A DNA stretch of 24,466 nucleotides, from NCBI GenBank assembly GCA_036311285.1, contig JAXJQF010000124.1, forward strand, positions 1 to 24,466, in the 5' to 3' direction. A program made the translations under genes and the position numbers. This DNA is from JAXJQF01 sp036311285. Its GTDB lineage: Bacteria > Pseudomonadota > Gammaproteobacteria > Enterobacterales > Succinivibrionaceae. Positions 1-8,695 of the stretch are shown here, one piece after another. Position 1 is the first letter of the stretch. Each line of letters starts with the position of its first letter. The notes beneath the pieces are model-generated. The model did not search any database. It saw nothing but the letters and a program-made list of their open reading frames with translations, and was not told the origin of the DNA.

Positions 1-218
1 GCATCAAGAGAAGGAATAGAATCTATAAAATCATCAGTCCATTTGATTTCTCCAACCTTACCACCTCCTAAAATTCTACCAACAATTTTTGTTGAGCCAG
101 ATTCTCTGTAAGAACGCTTCTTTTCTTCATCCCAAGCATTCTTATAAGTATATAAAGAGTATACTTTCCCTGATTTCATACATAAAAGACGTGGTAATGT
201 AGGCTTTGTAATAAACAT
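1..218 (-). CDS. Transposase-like protein, N-terminal part (cut by window edge)
   Basis: An open frame on the minus strand starts at ATG 218-216 and runs off the left edge, giving about 72 visible residues. A good Shine-Dalgarno (AAAGGA, 8 bases before the ATG) supports the start. The protein opens MFITKPTLPRLLCMKSGKVY and continues with a Y-x-x-x-W-D-E-E-K-K stretch and a short K-I-V-G-R-I-L segment. This layout (short basic strand, tyrosine-rich strand, W-D-x-E-K-K, then a G-K/R-I-L strand) resembles the N-terminus of IS4/IS1634-type transposases as I remember them. The catalytic DDE residues would lie outside the window, so neither activity nor family can be confirmed. A hairpin terminator lies just upstream. 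No terminal inverted repeat could be identified. Confidence 0.55.
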   Translation of the reverse strand, partial: MFITKPTLPRLLCMKSGKVYSLYTYKNAWDEEKKRSYRESGSTKIVGRILGGGKVGEIKWTDDFIDSIPSLD

Positions 219-273
219 GATTTTATCCTTTATAGATATTTAACTTACCTATCTAGTATAACATATAAAAAAT

Positions 274-301
274 AAGAACGCTATATTTTTCTAGCGTTCT
301 T
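274..301 (-). terminator. Hairpin terminator in front of the transposase-like gene
   Basis: A perfect 10-bp stem (274-283 with 292-301) has an 8-base loop. Read on the minus strand it is followed by ATTTTTTA, so it would stop transcripts coming from the right, before the transposase-like start at 218. A T-rich stretch also follows on the plus strand, so it may work both ways. Confidence 0.6.
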
Positions 302-360
302 GAGAATTTTTTTAATAAAAATTTTTAAACTATCTATACTCGCAAAATTTCGGAAAACCA

Positions 361-400
361 AAGGATTCATTACACAGTTAGTATAATGAATCCTTTTTTT
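361..400. terminator. Terminator hairpin after the L,D-transpeptidase gene
   Basis: A 12-bp perfect stem (361-372 with 384-395) has an 11-base loop. The long T run (394-400) is on the plus-strand side. The minus-strand tail, which matters for the gene ending at 408, is the weaker TTTGGTTTT. It is probably the transpeptidase terminator, possibly bidirectional. Confidence 0.7.
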
Positions 401-407
401 CATTCAA

Positions 408-2009
408 CTACATATCCAATAACGCTAAGCTTTTAATTTTAAACTTTTCATTATTTTGCTTTTGAAAATGATTCATAATTTCATCAGGAAGATGCTTTAC
501 ATTATTTTCTTTGTCGTAAATATCAGCATTAAAGATAACGTGTTTATCTTTATTGATATAAGCAGTCCAATACACTAAATACACTGGTACGGCGTCTTTT
601 ACTACTGCCCATTTAGTTTTACCACTCTTAATAATCTTATTAATTTGTCTAGGAGTGTATTTTGTTTTACGAAGCAAATACTCTGCGAGTTCTCTCGCCT
701 TCTCAACACGAACGCAACCAGAACTTAAAGCTCTATATGAACGTGTAAAGTTCATAGGAGAAGAAGTTGAATGTAAATATACAGAATCCTTATTAGGGAA
801 ACTAAACTTATATTGTCCTAACGCATTTCGACTGCCTGGGTCTTGAACAATACGATAAGACCTAAACCCTTGGTCTGTTAATGCTGAATCAGACAACTGA
901 TGAGGATCCACTACATCATTATTAACATCTAAAATACTAATTCCTTTGTTATTTAAATAATCCCTATCCTTTCTTAAAATAGGTAAATAATCTTCCTTTA
1001 AAATAGTATCAGGAACGGTCCATGTAGGGTTTAAAACAACATTTTTTATATCACTAACAAGCGTTGGTGTCATTCTATCCTTTCTTCCAATAACGACCTT
1101 ACTTTCTATAATACTTTCATTATTATCAATAACTTGCATCTTCATTTCAGGGATATTAACAATAACATAATTATTATTACTTTCAAAACCAACATCATTT
1201 AATCTTATAATTGAGCGGGCAAGTAATATAGCTCTTTCTTGATTGGTCATAAATAAAAGTTTATAGCTTAGTTCCCCCATAATACCATCAGGAGTTAAAT
1301 CATTAGCCTTTTGAAAATTCTTAATAGCGTGCTCTAATTCATCATCATAATAAGCTCTTAAACTAGCTGTCTTTGATAAAAAACCTCGTTCCATCAATGC
1401 TTTTTTTAATAGTACTACAGCTTCTCCTTTTGAACTTTTATCAATTTGTACAAAATCGTAAATTTGAAGCTTTTCGTCTTTTGTATTTAAATACTTAACC
1501 AGATTCTTTCTATATTCCAAATAATTATCAATTCTTGGACGTAAAACCTTTAGAGACACTTCCATACTTGGAGTATGAACCATACTCTTATATTCTTTAA
1601 TCTCAGCATTAGTTATTCGTACATAATTAGATATAAATTGAAGATTTTGCCTTTCATCCCAGCTATAGCTATAAAACTTCTCCCTAAAGTTTTTAATCAT
1701 AAAATAACTTACCATTAACTGATAAGAATAAGATTGTTTGTTATCTTGAGCACTGTTTAATAATTTATCGAATTGAATAGCATATCTTTTATCAAAATTA
1801 GCTGTCGCTAACTCTAACAGTTGATACTGAATCTCTAATTGAGCATATTTAGAAGGCATACCATAGAGTACATTAGCATGCTTATTTGGTTTGGAAACTA
1901 CTGTTTTTATTTTTTCAGATGCAAATGTATCTGCACTGAAGAAAACAATACATCCCCAAAAAAACGACAAAAATAATACACTAAAAAATCTTATGGTTGT
2001 TTTATTCAT
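408..2009 (-). CDS. ldtD: L,D-transpeptidase, LdtD/YcbB type
   Basis: The 533-residue protein is an exported murein cross-linking enzyme. Family knowledge: LdtD-type enzymes form 3-3 (mDAP-mDAP) peptide bridges in the periplasm and can bypass beta-lactam-sensitive transpeptidases. A signal sequence or membrane anchor covers residues 1-30 (basic start, hydrophobic run, F-A near the end). Residues about 191-254 form a peptidoglycan-binding repeat (F-Q-K-A-N-D-L-T-P-D-G-I-M-G). Residues about 281-440 form the YkuD catalytic domain, with Y-L-H-S (His413) and S-S-G-C-V-R-V (catalytic Cys432). The order scaffold, PG-binding domain, YkuD matches YcbB, though the protein is shorter than the E. coli enzyme (about 615). 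An AGAAGAA ribosome site precedes ATG 2009. It appears to be a single-gene unit, with a terminator on each side. Confidence 0.88.
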   Translation of the reverse strand: MNKTTIRFFSVLFLSFFWGCIVFFSADTFASEKIKTVVSKPNKHANVLYGMPSKYAQLEIQYQLLELATANFDKRYAIQFDKLLNSAQDNKQSYSYQLMVSYFMIKNFREKFYSYSWDERQNLQFISNYVRITNAEIKEYKSMVHTPSMEVSLKVLRPRIDNYLEYRKNLVKYLNTKDEKLQIYDFVQIDKSSKGEAVVLLKKALMERGFLSKTASLRAYYDDELEHAIKNFQKANDLTPDGIMGELSYKLLFMTNQERAILLARSIIRLNDVGFESNNNYVIVNIPEMKMQVIDNNESIIESKVVIGRKDRMTPTLVSDIKNVVLNPTWTVPDTILKEDYLPILRKDRDYLNNKGISILDVNNDVVDPHQLSDSALTDQGFRSYRIVQDPGSRNALGQYKFSFPNKDSVYLHSTSSPMNFTRSYRALSSGCVRVEKARELAEYLLRKTKYTPRQINKIIKSGKTKWAVVKDAVPVYLVYWTAYINKDKHVIFNADIYDKENNVKHLPDEIMNHFQKQNNEKFKIKSLALLDM

Positions 2010-2141
2010 ATATATTCTTCTAATTATTTTATTATAAATTTAAAAGCAATTAAGTCTAACTCCGTGAACTTTATATTACTATTAATATGATTTATAATAC
2101 TTGACCATTTTCACTTTTTTATTTAATTGATTACAAAAAGA

Positions 2142-2170
2142 ACAAAGCTAGAGTTTTTCTCTAGCTTTGT
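2142..2170 (-). terminator. Rho-independent terminator of the starch operon
   Basis: A perfect 12-bp stem (2142-2153 with 2159-2170) has a 5-base loop. On the minus strand it is followed by TTCTTTTTG. It lies just after the stop of the lipoprotein gene at 2194 and would end the amylopullulanase-lipoprotein transcript. Confidence 0.82.
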
Positions 2171-2193
2171 GATTATTTAATTAAGTAATTATA

Positions 2194-3708
2194 TTACTTT
2201 AATGTGCAATCTAATTCATTACCACAGTTGTTAGGACATTCTGGACGACATACACCATCACCACAATCAACTTCGCAGTTTTCTGGACATTGATCTGAAC
2301 AAACTCCATCACTACAATCAGTTGAACAATTTTGAGGACATGCATCTGAACAAATACCATCAGAACAATCAATAAAATTTTGTTTAATAGTTAATTTATA
2401 TTCCTTAGTAGTTGTATCAACGCCATCAGTTACACTCAATGTTACAGTATAATTACCTGGATTTTTATAACTATAGAAATGAATCTTCTTGTTATTAACA
2501 ACCTTAACTGAACCATCACCATAATCATATGTTGATACAAGTGCATCACCATCTTCATCATATGAAGTATTAGTAAATGTTACACTGTAACCATCAACTG
2601 TATACTTTAATTCAACTACAGGTGCATGATTAGGAGCTACTTCACAACCATCACCTTTACAAACTAAAGTAATTTCCTTAGTAAATGGAGAACTGTATTT
2701 TTGACCATCAAAAGCCTTTAAAGTTACAGTATATGTACCATATTTATCATAAGTTACAGTTGGATTAACTTCTTTAGAACTCTTACCATTACCGAAGTTC
2801 CAAGAATATGATAAATCTTGGCTTTCTTTATCTGTAGATTCATTTGTGAACTTAACAGTCTTATCAGTAATAGCTGTAAAAAATTTTGCAACAGGAGCTT
2901 CATTTTCAGGATCGATTGGCTCATCAAAAATTGGTTCATCAAAGTAGTTATCCTTCTTTTCTTCTCCAGAATTGATCATGTCATCAAACTTACCTTTGAT
3001 ATCATCCTTAGAAGCTTGTTGTTCATCAAACGCTTCTTTTACGCGGTCATAAGAACCATTAACTTGTTGCTTGATTTCATCAACAGATAAATCAGTAACT
3101 TCAGTTCCTGCTAAACCAAGCTTGTTGAAAACGTCATTTAAAGTTTCGTAATACTTGTTAGTTAAACCTTGCTTTGAGAAATCAACACTTTCAGGTAAAA
3201 CTGCTGCTTCCTTTAGAGCCTCAGCGCCACCTAATTTATCTTGTAAATTAGATAAAGCATTTAATGATAAAGGTGTAAATAAAACTTTTTCACTTGATGC
3301 AGTTGATTCAATATTTTTAATTGAATATCTTAATATACCATTACTGTCATTTACAGCAATAACCTTACGGTTTAAGTAGTCAGACTTATCAGTTTTTTCA
3401 GTCCAAGATAATCTTGCTACACCATTGTTATCAATTTTACTTGTTACAGCTTCACCAGAGCATGAATCGTCATCATTACTATCTATACAAACAATATTCT
3501 TGTCTGAAGATACAGCGTTTGTTGATACATTCGCATTACCTAACTTATCATCTGTATCAAACTCTACCTTTACATCCATTACATAAGTATATGATGTTGG
3601 TGTAGGTGTAGGTGTTGGAGTTGGAGTATCATCGTCATTGTTTCCGCCACATGCTGTTAACACTACAGCAGACATCACAGCAAGAGAGACTTTTGATAAT
3701 TTAAACAT
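2194..3708 (-). CDS. PKD-domain lipoprotein with cysteine-rich C-terminal repeats
   Basis: The 504-residue protein has a lipoprotein signal (L-T-A-C, lipidated Cys20) followed by G-G-N and acidic residues. A Thr-Pro linker spans residues 28-38. Residues about 40-265 are of unknown type. Two PKD-like beta domains follow, about 271-349 (Y-S-W-N-F-G-N-G-K) and 362-442 (Y-D-Y-G-D-G). Three D-C-x-D-G-x-C-x-x-x-C-P-x-N-C repeats end the protein (447-496). I see no catalytic motif. Its first PKD closely resembles the PKD of the amylopullulanase encoded 60 bases upstream (both have W-x-F-G-N-G-K-x-S and Y-D-K-x-G-T-Y-T-V), so a partner role at the cell surface, such as anchoring or starch binding, is a reasonable inference. 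A good AAGAGG ribosome site precedes the ATG. Membrane attachment is well supported; the role is not. Confidence 0.8.
   Translation of the reverse strand: MFKLSKVSLAVMSAVVLTACGGNNDDDTPTPTPTPTPTSYTYVMDVKVEFDTDDKLGNANVSTNAVSSDKNIVCIDSNDDDSCSGEAVTSKIDNNGVARLSWTEKTDKSDYLNRKVIAVNDSNGILRYSIKNIESTASSEKVLFTPLSLNALSNLQDKLGGAEALKEAAVLPESVDFSKQGLTNKYYETLNDVFNKLGLAGTEVTDLSVDEIKQQVNGSYDRVKEAFDEQQASKDDIKGKFDDMINSGEEKKDNYFDEPIFDEPIDPENEAPVAKFFTAITDKTVKFTNESTDKESQDLSYSWNFGNGKSSKEVNPTVTYDKYGTYTVTLKAFDGQKYSSPFTKEITLVCKGDGCEVAPNHAPVVELKYTVDGYSVTFTNTSYDEDGDALVSTYDYGDGSVKVVNNKKIHFYSYKNPGNYTVTLSVTDGVDTTTKEYKLTIKQNFIDCSDGICSDACPQNCSTDCSDGVCSDQCPENCEVDCGDGVCRPECPNNCGNELDCTLK
2221..2370 (-). repeat. Three tandem cysteine-rich protein repeats
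   Basis: Residues 447-496 of the lipoprotein hold three repeats with a 17-residue period, each D-C-x-D-G-x-C-x-x-x-C-P-x-N-C. With four cysteines per unit they are probably disulfide-knotted or metal-binding. The DNA copies have diverged, so this is a protein-level repeat. Confidence 0.8.
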
Positions 3709-3737
3709 TTATAAACCTCTTTACGAAATTTGTCGAA

Positions 3738-3761
3738 CTAAAGGGGATTACTCCCCTTTAG
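3738..3761 (-). other. Intercistronic hairpin between amylopullulanase and lipoprotein genes
   Basis: A 9-bp stem (3738-3746 with 3753-3761) contains four G-C pairs and has a 6-base loop. On the minus strand the tail is T-poor (TTCGACAAATTT), so it is a weak terminator at best. It could be a partial terminator or a 3' stabiliser that sets different expression levels for the two genes. Confidence 0.5.
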
Positions 3762-3767
3762 TAATCA

Positions 3768-6700
3768 TTATTCCTTATACCAAATAGTTACAGCAGTACC
3801 TTCAGCAACATTATTACCAGTTGTATTGTCTGCATTAACAGTTACAGCATGAACCTTCTTCTTCCATCCATCAACACCATCGATAGTCATGTTGTTACCA
3901 CTGTTGATAACCATCTTAATGTTTTTCCAAGAGTCACCTGCTGCCGCGCCATTAATATCAACAACGATAGCTCCATCCTTGCCGTATGTAGTAACATTGT
4001 TTTCAATTAAATTGCGAGTTGGCATTCTAAATGCTGGGTGAGCATTACGCATTGCAATCATACCCTTATAGTAGTCAAACACTGCTTGATTAGTCTTCTT
4101 TAAGCCCCATTTAATGTTGTTTACATCACCAGGAGTCTTATAAGAGTTGTGATCACCATTCTTTGAACGAGAAAATTCTGCACCAGCATGAATGAACGGA
4201 ATACCCTGACTTACTAACATAATACCGTTACCATAAGCTTGTAATCTTGAAGCGTATTCGCCACTGATTTTCATCTTAGTGATCTTATCAGCTAATGTTA
4301 AATTATCATGAGCTGTTAAATAGTTAATAGATTGTTCAGGATCTGCAGCGAATAATGGAGTCCACATATTGGTATTATCACCAATAGCGCCCTTTACACC
4401 TGCTGAAACACATTCAACATTATTACTTACACCTGCACCTAAGTCATGGTATGTCATGTTGAACATAAATCCGCCAACATTGTTATCAGAACCACCCTTA
4501 ACACATTCACGGAACTTACCATTGAACACACCAACATGACCAGAAACGCCTTGTCTAATTGTACCCATACGAACGCGAGTTCCTTCTGATGGGTCTGTCG
4601 CATAACCATTCCAAGGTTCGCCATATATTAATAGATTACGTTCTGGATACTTATTATTTAAGTATTCACCCCATTCCTTGAAGTCTTGGATATCAAAAAT
4701 ACCTACTAAGTCGAAACGGAAACCGTCAACGTTATATTCTGTTAACCAATATTCTAATGAGTCACGAATGAAACGACTAACCATATCATTCTTAGAATCT
4801 GTTGAATTACCGCAACCTGATAAGTCTGTTGAAGTATAGTACTTACCAGTAATGTTTTGGAACATTTCTTTATTGTATGTATGGTTATATACAACGTCCA
4901 TGATTACACGGAAACCATGCTTATGGAATTCATCAACCATTTCCTTGAACTCTTTAACCTTTTGGTTATAGTTTTCAGTCTTGAACGCAGATGAATATCT
5001 GTCTTCAGGAACGTTGAAGTTTACAGGATCATACCCCCAGTTGTAGCAAGAATCGTTTTGTGAATCTACATCAGAACATGTACCAAAATCATATATTGGT
5101 AATAACTGAACGTGAGTAACACCTAATTCCTTTAAGTGGTCGATACCAGTCTTTAATCCTTCTGGAGATTTTGTACCAGTTTCTACCATACCTAAATAAC
5201 GACCTCTATTAGCATCTGATACACCTGAAGATCTATCTACTGTAAAGTCACGTACGTGAACTTCATAAATAATAGCATCTTCACGATTCACTAATGTAGG
5301 ACGCTTTGCCCAACCTTGTGGTAAGTCTGTCTTACGCATGTTCATAACAACGTTTCTGTTATCAGAAGCTACAACGCCAACACCATCAGAACCAGAATAA
5401 GTTGTTGGAACAACCATCTTACCATATGGGTCTCTTACAGCTTTACCATTGATCTTAAATTGGTATGTTTTTTGATCTAAATCGCCTGTTACCTTAACTT
5501 CATAAACATCACTATAGCCATTTACAGAAGTCTTTGTTAACTTATGAGTTTGACCATTTACATCAACAGTTACATTTGAAGAATCTGGAGACCAAATTCT
5601 AAATGTTGTTGCATCCTTAGTGTACTGTGCACCTAAGAAATCATAGGCATATTGAGAATCTTCACAGTTATTTGTTGTACCATCGATTTCACAATTAACC
5701 TTAGTGTCACTTATTTCAATAAATTCACAATCTGTACCTTGGCAAACACCATCTACACAGTCTTTACCTGAATTACATTGTGTACCACACTTTGGTCCTT
5801 CACATACTTCTTCATATGCGCAATCTGTACCTTGACAAATACCATCTACACAATCAGCACCCTTGTTACACTTAGTACCACATAAATCACCTACACATGT
5901 ACCTGTTAATGTAGCTGTAACAATGTTAGTCTTTTCGTTATAAACGATATCGTATGTACCCTTATCAATTGCGATGAAATCACCTGCAGCTGATAAAGCC
6001 TTACCTAAAGTACCACCAATAATTACACATTGAGAATCTGCTAATGCTTCAATCTTGAAGTTGTTTTCATTCTTAGTGAATGCGAAATTTAATAATTCCC
6101 AAACACCTTCAGACTTCTTAGTGAATTCATTAGTACCGTAATTATCTTCAGATGCACGAATTGCAACTTTCTTGTAACCTGTATCAGTTGAACCATCTCT
6201 TACTGTTACAGATTCAGTTTTACTATTAGATGCTCCCTTTGCATCCTTTACAACTAACTTAACAGTATAAGTACCATCTTTATCATAAGTAACACTTGGA
6301 GATTTTTCAGTTGATGTCTTACCATTACCGAAATCCCAAGAATAAGTTAATGCATCGCCATCCTTATCACTTGAATTGTTTGTAAATGAAACTGTTAAAC
6401 CTTTTACAGACTTAGTAAAGCTTGCTACTGGATCATTATTTTGTGCAGCTGTTTCGATTAACTCAAACTTTAATGTCTTATCGTGAACATATAGCGTATA
6501 TTTTCCTGTTTGAGAAATCTTCACGTCGCCATCAGCTTTATCATTAAGAGCTAAAGTATCAGCTGAATCACCCTTACCATATACTTTACCATCTGTCCAT
6601 GCACATCCGTCTGTAATCTTGAATCGTTGATCACCACTAGCATCGCCTTTACCGCTTAAATCTAAATTAATAGACCACTTATCTGTAGCGGCACTATAAG

Positions 6701-8423
6701 TCATTGGAGAATGTTCCCAACTATTTGATGTACCAGCGTAACATAATTTACCTTTAGAAGGAGTATAAATTTGCTGACATTCTTCTTCATCAGGATTTAA
6801 CATACAGAAACATCCATCTGTTGTAGGATTTGCTTCACAATAAGATACACAAATTCCTGCAGAATTAGTTTCTTCACCTTTACATATACATGCTGATGTG
6901 TTCTTACCAGTTGTTTCACAGTAAGCATTACATGTGTTCTTATCTGATTGATCCTTACAAATACATTGAGCTGAAGTAGAATCTAATTCACATGGATCAA
7001 CTTGCTTACCACAGTATTCACCAACACAGATAGCTGCTGCTGCTTTACCCTTAATAGTAAACTTAGCTTTACCACCTGATACTGTAATTTGAGCGCCACC
7101 ACATGGATCTTCTTGACCTAAAATATCACAGTATGTTCCATCTGGAACGTTAACTGCAAATTCTTTAGTAACTTGTGAATCACCTGTATTTTGAGCATAG
7201 AAGCCCTTGTTGCCTCTGTTGAACCATAAAATACCGTTATCAAAGCCCTTTGTAGATACTGCTGTACCTCTTGTTGCTCTAGCAAATCGAGTAGCGTTTA
7301 AAACCCAAGGCACTCGGTGTTGACACTTCCAACCACCTTGACATAAACCATCACCTAATGGGCCACCTACGTCATGTGTATAATCACTTATTCTTCCCGC
7401 ATTACCACTATTAGGATCATGAACATCAAATCTATATCCTGAATATACTTGACGTACCTTACCATGAGGCCATACAATCATCCAAGACTGAGCTAAGTGA
7501 TAGTTTGGATAATCTTGAGTTGGCATTGAACAAGTACCAGCAGAACAACGTCCCCATTCATCATCGTGGTTGTTTACGAATACTTCTGAAGTTTCACTTG
7601 ACAAACCATCGCCTGAAGTAATATCTAAAGCAGACTTATAATCCTTTTTCCAATGATAAGCATTAGCAATCTTCCATACATACGTAAAGTCAGTTACAAC
7701 GTTACCAGGGTTATTTTGATACTTATTAGGTTGAATATCTGCAGCTTCACCACCACTTCCAATTACTTCGTAGTACATTGGAACTGTTCTACCTACTTTT
7801 GATTTTAATTTGTTTGCAATTGAAGCAAGATCTGTATAACCCATATGCTTAGCAGCATCGATACGGAAACCGTATACCCCCATATCAACTAAGGGCTTTA
7901 AATATAAATCTACGATCTTATCTTGAGTACTTGGATTATCTGTTGCAACGTCTCTCATACCTGACAAATCACAAGTACGAACATGTTCAGCATCACCATA
8001 GTTGCTGATTGTACAACGTCTGTTGTGATAATCTTCGTTATTTAATGATTCATCACCCCTTTGGTTAAACACTGCGTCAGCAAAAATCTTAACACCTACT
8101 TTGTTACAGCGTTGAATCATATCCTTAAGATCTTGTGCAGAACCCGTCATAGTATTATGATCGTTCCACTTTAATGGTTGGTACACAGCCCACCATACAC
8201 CTTGATTGTCAATATGTTTTGCAGGTTGGGAAATTTGGATACCATCCATACCCGCAGGGCCCCAATGTTTTTCACACTCTTCAGCAATTAACTTGTAAGG
8301 CCATTGGAATGGGTGAACAATAATCATTTCGTCACCAAAGTCCTTTGCCATTACACTTGATGATAATGCTAAAGCAGAGATTGATGCAGCTGCTAATGCT
8401 ACGCGCTTCATTTTGAAGGTCAT
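3768..8423 (-). CDS. Exported amylopullulanase with two GH13 catalytic domains
   Basis: The 1551-residue protein has a signal peptide at about 1-26 (ends V-M-A). Residues about 30-470 are a GH13 alpha-amylase: D-A-V-F-N (116-120), G-F-R-I-D with nucleophile Asp189, Y-Y-E with acid/base Glu219, and N-N-H-D with Asp287. A cysteine-rich stretch follows (473-549), then a possible starch-binding module (558-657), a PKD domain (664-741), an X25-like module (749-843) and two cysteine-rich repeats (843-899). A CBM48-like domain (about 925-1018) leads into a type I pullulanase GH13 domain (about 1048-1551). The latter has the signature Y-N-W-G-Y-D-P (1127-1133), Asp1238 in G-F-R-F-D, Glu1269 in Y-G-E-P-W and Asp1373 in A-H-D-N. 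Family knowledge: such enzymes cut alpha-1,4 and alpha-1,6 bonds of starch. AAGAGG lies 8 bases before ATG 8423; a second Met at residue 5 lacks its own site. Likely co-transcribed with the downstream lipoprotein. Confidence 0.93.
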   Translation of the reverse strand: MTFKMKRVALAAASISALALSSSVMAKDFGDEMIIVHPFQWPYKLIAEECEKHWGPAGMDGIQISQPAKHIDNQGVWWAVYQPLKWNDHNTMTGSAQDLKDMIQRCNKVGVKIFADAVFNQRGDESLNNEDYHNRRCTISNYGDAEHVRTCDLSGMRDVATDNPSTQDKIVDLYLKPLVDMGVYGFRIDAAKHMGYTDLASIANKLKSKVGRTVPMYYEVIGSGGEAADIQPNKYQNNPGNVVTDFTYVWKIANAYHWKKDYKSALDITSGDGLSSETSEVFVNNHDDEWGRCSAGTCSMPTQDYPNYHLAQSWMIVWPHGKVRQVYSGYRFDVHDPNSGNAGRISDYTHDVGGPLGDGLCQGGWKCQHRVPWVLNATRFARATRGTAVSTKGFDNGILWFNRGNKGFYAQNTGDSQVTKEFAVNVPDGTYCDILGQEDPCGGAQITVSGGKAKFTIKGKAAAAICVGEYCGKQVDPCELDSTSAQCICKDQSDKNTCNAYCETTGKNTSACICKGEETNSAGICVSYCEANPTTDGCFCMLNPDEEECQQIYTPSKGKLCYAGTSNSWEHSPMTYSAATDKWSINLDLSGKGDASGDQRFKITDGCAWTDGKVYGKGDSADTLALNDKADGDVKISQTGKYTLYVHDKTLKFELIETAAQNNDPVASFTKSVKGLTVSFTNNSSDKDGDALTYSWDFGNGKTSTEKSPSVTYDKDGTYTVKLVVKDAKGASNSKTESVTVRDGSTDTGYKKVAIRASEDNYGTNEFTKKSEGVWELLNFAFTKNENNFKIEALADSQCVIIGGTLGKALSAAGDFIAIDKGTYDIVYNEKTNIVTATLTGTCVGDLCGTKCNKGADCVDGICQGTDCAYEEVCEGPKCGTQCNSGKDCVDGVCQGTDCEFIEISDTKVNCEIDGTTNNCEDSQYAYDFLGAQYTKDATTFRIWSPDSSNVTVDVNGQTHKLTKTSVNGYSDVYEVKVTGDLDQKTYQFKINGKAVRDPYGKMVVPTTYSGSDGVGVVASDNRNVVMNMRKTDLPQGWAKRPTLVNREDAIIYEVHVRDFTVDRSSGVSDANRGRYLGMVETGTKSPEGLKTGIDHLKELGVTHVQLLPIYDFGTCSDVDSQNDSCYNWGYDPVNFNVPEDRYSSAFKTENYNQKVKEFKEMVDEFHKHGFRVIMDVVYNHTYNKEMFQNITGKYYTSTDLSGCGNSTDSKNDMVSRFIRDSLEYWLTEYNVDGFRFDLVGIFDIQDFKEWGEYLNNKYPERNLLIYGEPWNGYATDPSEGTRVRMGTIRQGVSGHVGVFNGKFRECVKGGSDNNVGGFMFNMTYHDLGAGVSNNVECVSAGVKGAIGDNTNMWTPLFAADPEQSINYLTAHDNLTLADKITKMKISGEYASRLQAYGNGIMLVSQGIPFIHAGAEFSRSKNGDHNSYKTPGDVNNIKWGLKKTNQAVFDYYKGMIAMRNAHPAFRMPTRNLIENNVTTYGKDGAIVVDINGAAAGDSWKNIKMVINSGNNMTIDGVDGWKKKVHAVTVNADNTTGNNVAEGTAVTIWYKE
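5727..5897 (-). repeat. Two cysteine-rich repeats in the amylopullulanase linker
   Basis: Residues 843-868 and 874-899 are near copies: C-x-G-x-x-C-G-T-x-C-N-x-G-x-D-C-V-D-G, then x-C-Q-G-T-D-C. They sit between the X25-like module and the CBM48-like domain, as a disulfide-rich spacer separating the two catalytic halves. Each shares D-G-x-C spacing with the lipoprotein's C-terminal repeats. Confidence 0.8.
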
Positions 8424-8431
8424 TAACTAAT

Positions 8432-8534
8432 CCTCTTTAGTCTAAAGTCAATAATGAATATATTAATGAGACTAAAAAAGGACTTTTATGCTGTAAAGCT
8501 TTTAGCCTAGCTAGTCTAACATGGTATTCATTAT
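8432..8534 (-). promoter_or_regulatory. Amylopullulanase leader with two exclusive RNA folds
   Basis: Read as minus-strand RNA, 8480-8469 can pair with 8443-8432 over 12 contiguous pairs (two G-U), covering the AAAGAGG ribosome site completely. In the alternative fold, 8534-8525 pairs with 8460-8451 (10 bp, perfect) and 8517-8512 pairs with 8474-8469 (6 bp). Inside this lie smaller stems, 8503-8499 with 8480-8476 and 8498-8495 with 8486-8483. The second fold uses the same 8474-8469 segment and frees the ribosome site. The AGACUA sequence occurs twice, at 8517 and 8443, competing for one UAGUCU. This is base-pairing logic read from sequence; no ligand, protein or known riboswitch class is recognised. 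Confidence 0.45.
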
Positions 8535-8643
8535 GTGTGTATGTGTATCTAAAGTTTTATATTTAATATTTAATTTGTAATATCATTCATTTCTCATAGA
8601 TATAGCACTAACTAAATACTAAATATATGAAATCGTTTGCAAT

Positions 8644-8649
8644 ATTATA
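8644..8649 (-). promoter_or_regulatory. Candidate -10 box for the amylopullulanase gene
   Basis: The minus strand reads TATAAT here, with no good -35 at the expected distance, as is common for activator-dependent promoters. A start near 8637 would give a leader of about 214 bases and put the CRP-like site near -70, close to the class I spacing known from E. coli. Other AT-rich -10-like hexamers lie nearby. Confidence 0.3.
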
Positions 8650-8695
8650 TTACAGATCAAAATCTAAAGTAATGCATAAAATCACAAAAATAGAT

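Noticed and set aside
655..846. Small plus-strand frame inside the L,D-transpeptidase gene
   Set aside because: It lies antisense within a clear gene and shows no recognisable protein; the same holds for frames at 2818, 3155, 3414, 12181, 15002, 19697 and 23967.
3594..3627. Phase-variable repeat in the Thr-Pro linker of the lipoprotein
   Set aside because: The six-base units use mixed codons and are not exact, and loss of whole units would keep the frame.
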